DNA of 64,000 nt, from contig NC_054547.1 of NCBI RefSeq assembly GCF_017654505.1, forward strand, positions 29,210,846 through 29,274,845. The letters are read 5' to 3'. This document shows positions 53,883-64,000 of this stretch, in pieces. The DNA comes from Polyodon spathula (Eukaryota > Chordata > Actinopteri > Acipenseriformes > Polyodontidae). The notes below the pieces were generated by a model, which ran no database searches, was not told the origin of the DNA, and worked only from the letters and a program-made list of their open reading frames with translations. Position 1 is the first letter of the stretch; each line of letters begins with the position of its first letter. The position numbers and the translations under genes were made by a program.

Positions 53883-56642
53883 GTAGGAAGAGCACTGTTT
53901 TGGGTCATTGCTTGTGTTTTCAATTGAACATCTCATTTTAACAGTTGTGGACGAACTACATTAAGAAACACTTTGCATTCTACATATTTAACTATACCAG
54001 TAAATACAGCATGGAAATGCTTCCGTATGAAGAGTGTCTATCCCATTTACTTACACACCAACCGCTTTTAGCACTCAAATTATCACACGCTTGTATTGCT
54101 CAGTATATGTGTTCTACACAGTCTATGTGTTGAACTAAATCTGTGCATAGCGATCAGTTTCCAAAATAACATATATTAAACCCTATTGCATGTTGTACAC
54201 TGCCAGAACTCAGAAACCTGATGAAGACATTAGTCTTAATGTTGACTATTTTCTTATATATATTTTTTTTACCTCAGAATGTATGATTGAATATTTTAAG
54301 CTATGGATCATAAATAGCTCTCCAAACTAATTTTCTGTAAATTGTCCAAATGTCCAAATAATTAAAGCACTCAATCAGTGTGGTTAGAAGCATACAGTAC
54401 AATAATTCTGTGAGGTTGTTATGAAAACATATGGAATATTATTATTGGATTACCTGCTCCAAGTCAAACTGATTGATACAGCATTTAACAATTTTGATAA
54501 TTGGTCTTTGCAACACTAAAACATTGTACCAGTAACACAGCTACAGAGGATTTGATAGCACAAGCTTAAGGGTTAGGTTTTAGCTATTAATTCTAATTAC
54601 GGTAATCCCATACATGATCTTATCAGATGGCCCTTGATTATCCTTATCAAGTTCAGCACTAGTAATCACATTTCTACTAGTTTATGAGAAGAGGATATTA
54701 AAAAGATCCATGTCCTGTTCTTGGGAGCTGTTATCTGCTGAGTTTCATTGTACTGCGATGTTGCTTCCTTAGAAGCTTAATATATCATACTTTCAAGCAC
54801 AATGTGGATGATGAGATACTAATTATGGCATACATGCTGCTGTTCTCCTGCTGGAAATAAATAAATAAATAATTTATTACCTCAAATGTAATTTACAGAT
54901 ACTTGTTGTATTGTCTCCCTTTTACTAGTTTACTGCAGTAAACCATGATAATTAGCGTAAAGCGTGGTGTGGTAAAGTATAGTATAGCGAAAGCATTTTA
55001 ACTTACATGCATGCTTAAGAACAGAGAAACATGGTTAAATTGCCATGGTAGAGTTTTTACAGTGGGTGTGCATTTCTTTAGATTAACACCAAACTTGTTT
55101 TCCTTGAATTTGTTATTATTTTTTTCTAAGACTCTCTGGCGGGCGTGCCTCTGTGGATAACATAATAACAAACTAGTCGAAATGAAAGCAAATATAATGC
55201 TACACTGTGTAATCAGTAAGAAATGAGGAACTATGAATGACGATACTATACTTCTCAGAGGAGCAGAAATCGTTCAAATGCTGTTGTTCGTATCATGTGA
55301 CCACTTGGCAGAGAGAAGCAGCTGCTATAAATAATGATACATTTAAATGCACACAGACAAGAAGATGATTGATCGGTAATAGAAACCCATCAGGACCCGT
55401 GCCATAGCCTGTAAACTGAGTGGAGTTCAGCATTTGCCTTGCTCTGGTCTGCTGAATATCGTTGCTCTGTGTTTTACAATAAGACAGATATGGTCACATT
55501 GTATTTCAAGGGGAATTTTGAACTGTTACAACTAACACTATTAACGAATCTATTAGAACATCCGATTGCTTCCGTTTGGATTTGTTGTGCATATGAAATG
55601 AAACCACTGGAACTGAAAATCTTGGACAATTGTCAAAATAGGCAAATTAGTGATTTGATGGCTTTAATTGGCCACACATGCAATTGATTTAAAATAGTAA
55701 GAGAAATAGAACACGTAACCACACATGGTGAAATGCACAAGAATTTGTAGAACTAAACACATTTTGCTAAACATCACTACTGTAACTGTAAATGTGCTTT
55801 AAAACACATTCAACACATTTCAAAGATATGATCAGGTTAGAGTTGATAGGGATCGGACAATATGTCTACACAGTTGAAACACCTCCCCACCCTTGCATAG
55901 TATAAATGTGTGCATGGCTCTTGCAGTAGTGCATCTGTTATATTGATAATAATCATGTAATGGTATGTGCCTGCCTTGACCTTTCCCCTGGTTCTTTAAC
56001 TCCCAAAATGTACTGAGGTCTGGAACACCGAGCTCTCATGTAATACTGTAGGACATGGAAGTATACTTTTTATTTGAAAACAACAATGGATTAATTGTGT
56101 ATTTGTATTTCTTCTCTTACCACTAAGCATTTGAATAAAACTGGCTACTTGTTTTATAATCCTGATAATTTATTATACTGTACCCAACACATATCAATAG
56201 GTTGATAGGGAATTTCAGTCTTTCAAACTTGTATATAGATCACGGAAAGCGTTTGATTTAAATCCATGTAATGAGCTGAATCCAGAACTGGCTGTAGTTC
56301 GTGAAGTTCAAACTGTGCAGCAATACTGGTATGCTTTTTAACGAACATGGTCACAGCAGTTAAACACACATTCAAATTGGCCTAATTTCTAAGCTGCTTT
56401 ACCTGCATCTCAGGATGAATTTGCAACCCCTATGAGAATTAGATAGCCTGGTATGTTTCTTTAATTATTAATTTCATATAAAACCACTTTGAAATTGCTT
56501 TCAGCAGAAAGTAGTTTAAAAACACTTTGAAAACTGATAAAGGTATATTGTCTGGGGAGATTTGGAAGTTTACGCATTTCAGCTTATAAGAAATTGCTTT
56601 TTCATTAAAAAGAGAAGCATATATCACTGGAGACCCAGAAGA
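53883..56642. other. PEX5L downstream intron, first part
   Basis: No exon recognised. About 54,930-55,070 carries repeated GTAAA...CATGG words (GTAAAGCGTGGTGTGGTAAA, ACATGGTTAAATTGCCATGG) shared in style with 59,990-60,210, suggesting copies of one dispersed repeat. Confidence 0.5.
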
Positions 56643-56652
56643 AAACCATTGG

Positions 56653-56685
<33 letters not shown>

Positions 56686-58795
56686 TATTATTATTATTAT
56701 TTATTTATTATTTATTTATTTATTTATTTATGTATGTATGTATGTATTTATTTACATATCCAGGGTAATTTACAGTTGTTACAAAATATCACAATACAAA
56801 ATATCACATTACACAATATCACATTACAGATAAGAGAAGTACAGTAAAATCAGTAGATAGTAAGATCTAATACAAATAAGAGCAAAATAAATACAGTAAA
56901 TAATTACATTTATGAAGGAATTCGACTAAGAGCAGTAAACTTATAGTAAAAATGTCTGCTTATAAGAGTAAAGTGGATAAATGGATAAGAACTATTTAAA
57001 ATAACAGCAGTTACAAAAAATGTGAATGCAGATACCAATAAGAGTAAAATCAAGTACTAGATACAGAAAATAATTATAATTAAGAGCAGTAGTAGAATAC
57101 TGCAAAAGATGGAGCAGTTCAGTACAAGTATAAGCTGATAAGTACTTGTACATTTGGGAGCCATGTAGTCCAGTGTAATTGAGAGTTGTGAGGTTTACAG
57201 ATGCTGTCTGAACAGGTGTGTCTTGAGGAGGTGCCAGAAGGTGGTCGGGGACTGAGCAGTCCTGATATCCGTGGGTAGGTTGTTCCACCACTGAGGGGCA
57301 AGGGTGGAGAAGGAACAGGATCTGGAAACAGGGGAGCGGAGGGGGTACAGCTAATCTATCGGTGGTGGAGGAGTGGAGGGAGTGAGAGGGGGTGTAGGGA
57401 GAAATAATAGTCTGAAGATAGTAGGGAGCAAAAAGGTCAAGGCTGTGCTAGGCAAGTATAAGCGTTTTGAATTGGATGTGAGCAGCGATAGGGAGCAGGG
57501 AAGGGAGTGGTTTAGCATGAGAAAACGAGGAAGGGAAAAGACCAGGCGGGCAGCAGAGTTTTGGATGAGCTGGAGCAGATAGATAGCCAGGAGGGAGTTG
57601 CAATAGTCAAGGTGGAACAGTACCAGGGCTAAAACTAGGAGCTGTGTGGAGTAGTTGGTGAGGGAGGGGCCAATTGTGCAAATGTTACTGAGGAAGAAGC
57701 GACATGAGCGTGCCAGAGTAGAGATGTGCTGAGAGTAGGAGAGGGAGGGGTCGAGGGTGACACCGAGGTTCTTGGTGGATGAGGAGGGAGAGAGGGTGGT
57801 GGATTCAAGAGGGTAGAGATAGAGAGATTAGCAGTGGGGATGGAAGGGGGGAAGAAAAGGAGGTCTGATTTGAAGAGGTTGAATTTAAAATGATGCAAGT
57901 GCATCCAGGAGGAGAAGGCTGAGAGACAGGAAGAGATAGGGGAGGAGATGTCAGAGTCAGAGGGGGGAAAAAAGAGCAAGAGGCAGAGGGTGAGTCACGC
58001 CAGGACACCTGATATGTGTGATCAGAGAGGTAGAAGGAGAACCAGACAAGTGCAGTGCTGGAGAGTCCCTGGTCAGCGAGGGTGGACAACAGAGAGGTCG
58101 AATTAGGACAGAGGAGAGGGAGGTGGCGCGGGCAGAGAGTAGAGAGTTGGTGACGGAGAGAAGGACAGTTTCAGTGGAGTGTGCAGGGTGAAAATGTGAT
58201 TGGAGGGGGTTGAGCAGAGAATGTTTTGACAGGACAGCAGAAAGCTGGCGATGTACCGCTCGCTTGAGGGTTTTAAAAAGGAAAGGAAAAAGGGAGACAG
58301 GATGTTAGGTCTGGATGGATGAGGGATCAAGGGAGGGTTTTTTGTTAGGATGGGAGTGATGCAGGCCTGTTTGAAGGCAGAGGGGAAACAGCCAGTGAGC
58401 AGAGAGGTGTTAGGAAGAGAGGAAATAAAAGGGAGTAGATCAGTGGCAGCAGCCTGGAAAAGGGGAGGAGGTCCAAAGCACACATGGTGGGTTAATGGCT
58501 CTGGAGCAGGAAGAAAAGATCAGAGTCTGAAAGGGGCGAGAAGGAAGGTAGATTAAGGGTTGTAGAGGGTGATGGGGAGTGAGTGAGCAGAGGACAGGGG
58601 TGGATGGGGAATGAAAGAGGCAAAGTCGTCAGCCGAGATAGAGGAAGGTGGAAGAGAGGGGAGGCTAAAGAGGAAAGAGAAGGTAGAGAAAGGTTTCTGG
58701 AGATTGTTAGCAGAAGACTGTATGATGGAGTGTATGATAGAATAAAGGAAAGGTGCAATAGCTTCAAAATGCTGACTTATGTACAGTAAAACCAT
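56643..58795 (-). mobile_element. L2-like LINE, internally deleted
   Basis: On the - strand: SADDFASF near 58,630, then FQAAATDLLPFISSLPNTSL and TGCFPSAFKQACITPILTKN (58,483-58,340), LSTLADQGLSSTALVWFSFY and QVSWRDSPSAS (58,089-57,985), and SAFSSWMHLHHFKFNLFKSD (about 57,925-57,860). The C-terminus WNNLPTDIRTAQSP...LLKTHLF lies at about 57,285-57,195. This order matches L2-type LINE ORF2. The segments with the DLSAAFDTV block and with GVPQGSVLGP plus the YADD catalytic box are missing, so two internal deletions removed the active site. The 3' UTR runs to a TAA/TAAA tail (56,653-56,750), the usual L2 ending. Confidence 0.8.
56653..56750. repeat. (TTA)n/(TTTA)n/(TATG)n tract at LINE 3' end
   Basis: TTA units grade into TTTA and then TATG units. 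It sits at the 3' end of the LINE on the - strand, where L2-type elements end in short tandem repeats. Confidence 0.85.
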
Positions 58796-59989
58796 ATAGA
58801 CTGAGAAGCATTTTTTTACTAGAGGTAGAAAAAAGACAATGCTTTACAATTTGAATGTAACATTCAATGTGTGCTCAAGTCCTGTTTTTGAATCTAAATT
58901 AGAGTAACAGTATGTTGATATGCTCTTTTGATATGTGTATAAATGAAATAAAAATTAATTTTCAGTTTTTCAAAAACTATCCAGATTCTTGTGTGCATGT
59001 AACCTCACAAAATGTGAAACACGTCTGCTGAATTATTTAATTACAGCAAGTGATTTGATGTCATTCATTGGCAGCTTTATGGTTTTTATATTGAATTAAT
59101 GTACTAAAACATGAAGACATCTGAAAGCAATGCTATAATGAATAGTGCAAAAAGCTGCTAAAAAACATATACTCATGTAACAATACCCAACATGGTTGAT
59201 TGTTTATGACATTTCAATAGTAAAGCCACTGCGTTTTACCATACAGTACTATAGTACACCATGGGGAACTTGATGTAAATATACTAGACTACACTAGACT
59301 TCTGATTTTCAGTGTTTTACTCTGACTTTTATACTTTCCTTTAACAATTCATTTGATACCTGTTAAGCCATTTGTGTATCTCAATCACAACTGAGAAATG
59401 TTTTTGTAGTAAAATTGATTTAATTAACTTTTTTTTGTTTTCTGTGAAACAACTAAATCGGCTTTTAAATCGACCAATCCTTCCTTTTTCATTTACAAGC
59501 AGGACGTACAAACAAGGTTGCAACATGTTAATAAGAGATTATTTTTATTAAAACTATAACGAAAAAGAAAGTATTTTATGCTGGACACACTTTATTACAA
59601 CTGTTATGCGTACCTATATTTACATAAAGATGAATCACTTATGCTTTTAAATGAGAAAGTAATACTTGGGATTTAAAAGCCTGTAAATTATATATATATA
59701 ATATATACTATACTGTAGATGAAGTAATATGCTTGGTGGCATGCCATCTTCTCCCTTGCCGCTTTGGGTTTTACTGTCAACTGTGCCTTAACAAATACTA
59801 TATGTGATGCACTGTATACAATATGCTTTGATTACACTTATTACATGTGGTTGCATAGTATTTGCTAATTGCATTGTAAAAACACTTCAGTACATGGGTA
59901 ATTACACAAAAAAAGCGAAAATCTTTCACTTTGTAATAACACGTGTGTAATTAATTACAATCAGGAGTAACTACTTAATGTAAAAGTAG

Positions 59990-60210
59990 AAACAAATGCC
60001 ACAACCCTTCTAAAAGTTTACTATAGTAAAAGTGTAGTCTAATAAATCACAATGAAAGCATGGTAAAGCATTGGTAAGCACTGTAAAGAATAATGAGGTA
60101 TGTTAAAGCATATTTATAAACATGGCCACCAGGGTAAACTATGGTAGATGCATAGTGCAGCCATGGGAAAAGCGTGGTAAAATTGCAAAAATGATGGGCA
60201 AAATAGTGGT
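59990..60210. repeat. Dispersed repeat of the GTAAAGCATGG type
   Basis: Rich in related words: GAAAGCATGGTAAAGCATTG, GGTAAGCACTGTAAAG, GGGTAAACTATGGTAG, AGCGTGGTAAAATTG. The same words appear at 54,930-55,070. I recall this family from many fish introns but do not know its class. Confidence 0.4.
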
Positions 60211-61377
60211 AAACTTTTATATACAGAAAATACTTAAACAAGTGAACACAACTACTGACAACTGTGCCCTCGAGTGACATTCCCTGTCATTCTGTAAATT
60301 CAGAAATTAGTTACATATAACTTGGAAATGAAGGGATCAGAGTTATGGCTCTGTGCTCTTTGATTGGATGTAATCTACCTTAAATAACGCGTTCTATTTA
60401 TAACTCAGAATCAAAGCCGCAAGGGTTCCATCTACCTGCACATAAACCTGCCACTGCAGGGTCTTGCAAATTAATAGCACTGACTCTGGAATGTGGTTGC
60501 AAGCAGTGTCTGTGATAAATGCATTAGTATTAGGAGATCTGTGGTTTTAGCTGATGCAGCAAGAGAGCCACATGCTAAATGTGAGGTTCTATATATTTAT
60601 ATCCATGTAAAAACCTCAATAGTCCAAATGCATTTCAGTAAATATCAAACTGCAATAAACTGTCAATGCCAAACATTGTTTTTGCTCTATAGATTGACAT
60701 TAGAACAGCAGTGCATTCCTATCATTCATCCAATGTGGTTCTAAAATTCTGAAGAGGTCACTTTTCCTTCAAAATGTCACAGCTCACTGTCTCTGCTCAC
60801 ACAACACTTATTTTAATGAACCACTCTGATTTCAGGCAAGCCACAGTATGTAACAGACTTCCCAATAATACATTTTAATGTGTTTCAGTGTATTACGAAA
60901 GTTCAGGTCGTGATGCATTTTTCTGGTTTTAAGGCTGTCAACCCTACCATTCAAATGTGAGCTAATGTAAGCTGACATGTATTGCTTTTTGACAGCGGGA
61001 ATTCAGTTTTTCTGCAAATGTTAAATTTGTGCAGATCTGAAATGGGTTCTCAAACAGAGAGCGAAAATATGGAGGGTAATGTTCTCTTCTGAATTTACAT
61101 TCATACTCATAGTTATTTGCAGTGGGACTGCAAAGATTATAAATAGGCACTAAATGCAGCCATGCTTAAAAAAGAAGTGCTTATTCATGTTCAATTTATG
61201 TTAGTATGAATAACTGCTAAAGTGAATTAATGTTAACTGTATATGAGTTTAATGGGAAAACTCAACAGGAAGTATTATGTTTTTATTATCAAAGATTCAA
61301 ATTACAACACGTTCTTGTAGCGATTTGTAGTGTAGTTTTTAATTATGGTATTATCATTACAGACAAGGGTTACAGAT

Positions 61378-61464
61378 ATATAACATTATAATATAATATA
61401 ATATATAATAATGTAATAATATAATATGTAATAATATATTACAATATAATATATATATATATAA
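61378..61464. repeat. TA/TAATA low-complexity tract
   Basis: Degenerate TATAATA units ending in a short TA run. Confidence 0.85.
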
Positions 61465-61940
61465 CTTTATACCATACACTTGTCATAATTGTTTGTTTAT
61501 AAAATATGTATTACAAGATTCAAGTAACCTTTTATTACCTTTTTTTAAAGCATGACTTCAAAAGTTATGCCACATGAAATTTGAAAATGTGTTATTTAAT
61601 AATACAACTGTAAAATCATTCATATTTTGCAATAAAAAGCTATATTTAATTCCAAAATATATACAGTAATAAACTATTCATCTGTGTATGAATCACAAGT
61701 GATAATGACTTCGACAGATAACCTAATGCAGATCTACAGATACTCATGAGCAGCAGTCAGGCCCATATGAAACCCAAAGACTGGGAAAAGGGATTGTCTT
61801 TTACTTAGTAATGTCTCTTATAAAATGGTTATGAGAGGTACACAGTACTACGTGTTGCATGTGTAGAACAGATGGGAGGCACTATCAAACAGAGAGTATA
61901 TATTTATAATTGGCATAAATTACATATGATTACACCATAC

Positions 61941-62323
61941 TACAGCTGTGGCCAAAAGTTTTTCATCAACTTGAATTTTAGGATTGAAACATTCATTTAA
62001 AAAAACAAAACAAAACAAAAAAAACTGTACTTTAGATCTTTTATTTAACATCATGTAATCAAAGAAACTACAAAATAATAGCTCAAAAGTCTAGCAGAAG
62101 CCATAATAGTAGTACAGTATTTCATGTTAGAGTTCAAAATTTCACATTTTTCAATTTTTCTCAGTATATGGAAAACTACGGTATCTAATTTTCCATATAC
62201 TGAGAAAAAGCGGTATCTAATTCAATATGTTAACGTAATATTATACGGCATATTTCACTCGACTTTATGCAGCAAAATTAATTAATTCTATAGAGTAATG
62301 CAAAACATTTGGCCATAGCTGTA
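61941..62323. mobile_element. Tc1-derived MITE with TA duplication
   Basis: The left end CAGCTGTGGCCAAAAGTTTT (from 61,943) and the reverse complement of the right end, CAGCTATGGCCAAATGTTTT (to 62,321), match at 18 of 20 positions and are bordered by TA on both sides. GGCCAAAAGTTTT is a familiar Tc1/mariner terminus in fish. The 379 bp have no coding capacity. It contains a perfect 21-bp inverted repeat (62,155-62,175 with 62,189-62,209). Confidence 0.75.
62155..62209. repeat. Perfect 21-bp inverted repeat (hairpin)
   Basis: The arms TTTTTCTCAGTATATGGAAAA (62,155-62,175) and its exact reverse complement (62,189-62,209) are separated by 13 bases. The words CGGTATCTAAT follow both arms, as a template-switch event would leave. 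Confidence 0.9.
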
Positions 62324-62359
62324 TGTTAGTTTATATGTGGTTCTTTTGAGACAAACACA

Positions 62360-63748
62360 TACACTGAACAAAATATAAATGCAACATGTAAAGTGTTGGT
62401 CCCATGTTTCATGAGCTGAAATAAAAGATCCCAGAAATTTTCCATACGCACAAAAAGCTTATTTCTCTCAAATTTTGTGCACAAATTTGTTTACATCCCT
62501 GTTAGTGAGCATTTCTCCTTTGCCAATCAAGAAGCTGATTAAACAGCATGATCATTACACAGGTGCACCTTGTGCTGGGGACAATAAAAGGCCACTTAAA
62601 ATGCGCAGTTTTGTCACACAGAACAATGCCACAGATGTCTCAAGTTTTGAGAGAGCCTGCAATTGGCATGCTGACTGCAGGAATGACCACCAGAGCTGTT
62701 GCTAGGGAATTGAATGTAATGTTCATTTCTCTACCATAAGTCGCCTCCAACGTCGTTTTAGAGAATTTGGCAGTAAGTCCAACAGGCCTCACAGCAACGG
62801 ACCATGTGTAACCACGCCAGCCCAGGACCTCCACATCCGGCTTCTTCACCTGCGGGATCGTCTGAGACCAGCCACTCGGGCAGCTGATGAAACTGTGGGT
62901 TTGCACATCTGAAGAATTTCTGCACAAACTGTCAGAAACCTTCTCAGGGAAGCTCATCTGCATGCTCGTCGTCCTCACTAGGGTCTTGACCTGACTCCAG
63001 TTCGCCATCGTAACTGACTTCAGTGGACAGATGCTCACCTTCGATAGCCACTGGCACGCTGGAGAATTGTGCTCTTCACGGCTGAAACCCAGTTTCAATT
63101 GTACTGGGCAGATGGCAGACAACGTTTATGGCATCGTGTGGGCAAGCAGTTTGCTGATGTCAATGTTGTGAACAGAGTGCCCCATGGTGGCGGTGGGGTT
63201 ATGGTATGTGCAGGCATAAGCTACGGACAACGAACACAATTGAATTTTATCGATGGCAATTTGAATGCACAGAGATACCGTGATGAGATCCTGAGGCCCA
63301 TTGTCATGCCATTCATCCGCTGCCATCACCTCATGTTTCAGCATGATAATGCATGGCCCCATGTGGCAAGGACCCATTGAGTATGTTTGGGATGCTCTGG
63401 ATCGACGTGTACGACACCGTGTTCCAGTTCCCGCCAATATCCAGCAACTTCGCACAGCCATTGAAGAGGAGTGGGACAACATTCCACAGGCCACAATCAA
63501 CAGCCTGATCAACTCTATGCGAAGATGTGTCGCGCTACATGAGGCAAATGGTGGTCACACCAGATACTGACTTGTTTTCTGATCCACGCCCCTACCTTTT
63601 TTTTTTAAGGTATCCATGACCAGTCATGTGAAATCCATAGATTAGAGCCTAATGAATTTATTTCAGTTGACTGATTTCCTTATATGAACTGTAACTCAGA
63701 AAATTTTTGAAATTGTTGCATGTTGCGTTTATATTTTTGTTCAGTGTA
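62360..63748 (+). mobile_element. Tc1-like transposon with both termini, defective transposase
   Basis: 1,385 bp (62,362-63,746) between TA dinucleotides. The left end CACTGAACAAAATATAAATG and the reverse complement of the right end, CACTGAACAAAAATATAAAC, continue into GCAACATG on both sides, so the inverted repeats differ only by a 1-base indel and one substitution. The + strand encodes transposase pieces: LTAGMTTRAVARELNV (about 62,660-62,720), RLQRRFREFGSKSNRP, PAQDLHIRLLHLRDR, then 63,069-63,380 with RVPHGGGGVMVCAGISYGQR and MFQHDNAWPHVARTH, and 63,390-63,570 with GPIEYVWDALDRRVRHRVP. The first catalytic residue, normally FTDE, is FTAE (Ala codon 63,081-63,083). About 23 residues between ARTH and PIE are deleted, with a stop. 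The second Asp (QHDN) and the Glu (PIE) remain. It cannot move on its own but keeps substrate ends. Confidence 0.88.
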
Positions 63749-64000
63749 TTTAGCAATCCCTAGGCTGCACTATAACATCAAACTTCATAGGACTGTGTGC
63801 TGTTTAGGCCTTTTAACCTGGCAGGTTAAAATTCAAAATGATCTGTTTTTTGTGAGTGATTTTATTTTGATTGTCTATGTGATTCTGTAATATATGGTCT
63901 AAGCAGCTATTACTGCTAGTTCAAAAGGTGCATGGGCAGGCTATGGAACAACTCTGGGGTAGAGAGAGTTTTTACCAGCAAGCATTCTCAATTTGGACTC
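63749..64000. other. PEX5L downstream intron, end of window
   Basis: No feature recognised. The next PEX5L exon is not reached. Confidence 0.6.

Larger units (their letters stand above)
58796..61940. other. PEX5L downstream intron, second part
   Basis: No exon recognised. It has a TA tract (59,687-59,710), a low-complexity TAATA region (61,378-61,464) and the GTAAAGCATGG-type repeat (59,990-60,210). Confidence 0.5.

Noticed and set aside
57635..58795. Pro/Ser-rich - strand frames that could suggest mucin-like proteins
   Set aside because: Motifs such as LLPFISSLPNTSL and GCFPSAFKQACITPIL identify them as L2-type LINE ORF2.

Overview
The window looks like ray-finned fish genomic DNA: long AT-rich introns, spliceosomal exons with GT/AG borders, and a dense mix of fish-type mobile elements (DIRS, Tc1/mariner, hAT, L2/CR1 LINEs, an R2-like LINE, SINE, LTR). 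Several repeats, especially the SINE at about 41,760-42,090 and the solo LTR at 7,245-7,799, resemble families I associate with sturgeon and paddlefish. That assignment is from memory and only moderately secure.

One host gene is recognisable. Six exons on the + strand (27,384-27,488; 36,458-36,569; 44,096-44,305; 45,043-45,166; 48,299-48,392; 53,787-53,882) join in frame into 741 nt (247 codons). The product matches the N-terminal half of PEX5L (TRIP8b, PEX5-related protein), the neuronal auxiliary subunit of HCN pacemaker channels. The first exon found is 105 nt, in phase 0-0, and corresponds to a cassette exon of mammalian TRIP8b. The last exon holds the conserved segment that contacts the HCN cyclic-nucleotide-binding domain. 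The start codon and first exons are not found here, and the C-terminal TPR exons must lie beyond base 64,000. No other host gene is supported; nearly all long open frames are transposon remnants or microsatellite artefacts.

Layout: 1-670, 3' piece of a DIRS tyrosine-recombinase retrotransposon. 671-27,383, upstream intron with a LINE scrap (3.2 kb), a solo LTR with 5-bp target duplication (7.2 kb), a MITE-like element carrying an LTR piece (11.7 kb), a short hAT MITE (13.0 kb), a perfect CTCF-core match (17.7 kb), a long TA tract (20.1 kb), a Tigger/pogo-type element (22.0 kb) and a TC/CA compound microsatellite (23.4 kb). 27,489-36,457, intron with a dead R2-like LINE (32.3-34.4 kb) and a MITE. 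36,570-44,095, an intron packed with hAT, Tc1, LINE, SINE and second Tc1 copies. 44,306-53,786, shorter introns with mostly simple repeats. 53,883-64,000, downstream intron with an internally deleted L2-like LINE, a Tc1-derived MITE and a Tc1-like transposon with both termini preserved.

I found no convincing new biological system. The most useful observations are the recovered PEX5L exon structure with paired acidic-dileucine motifs, an exon closely flanked by two transposons, several elements with intact termini and target duplications, and the CTCF-like site.
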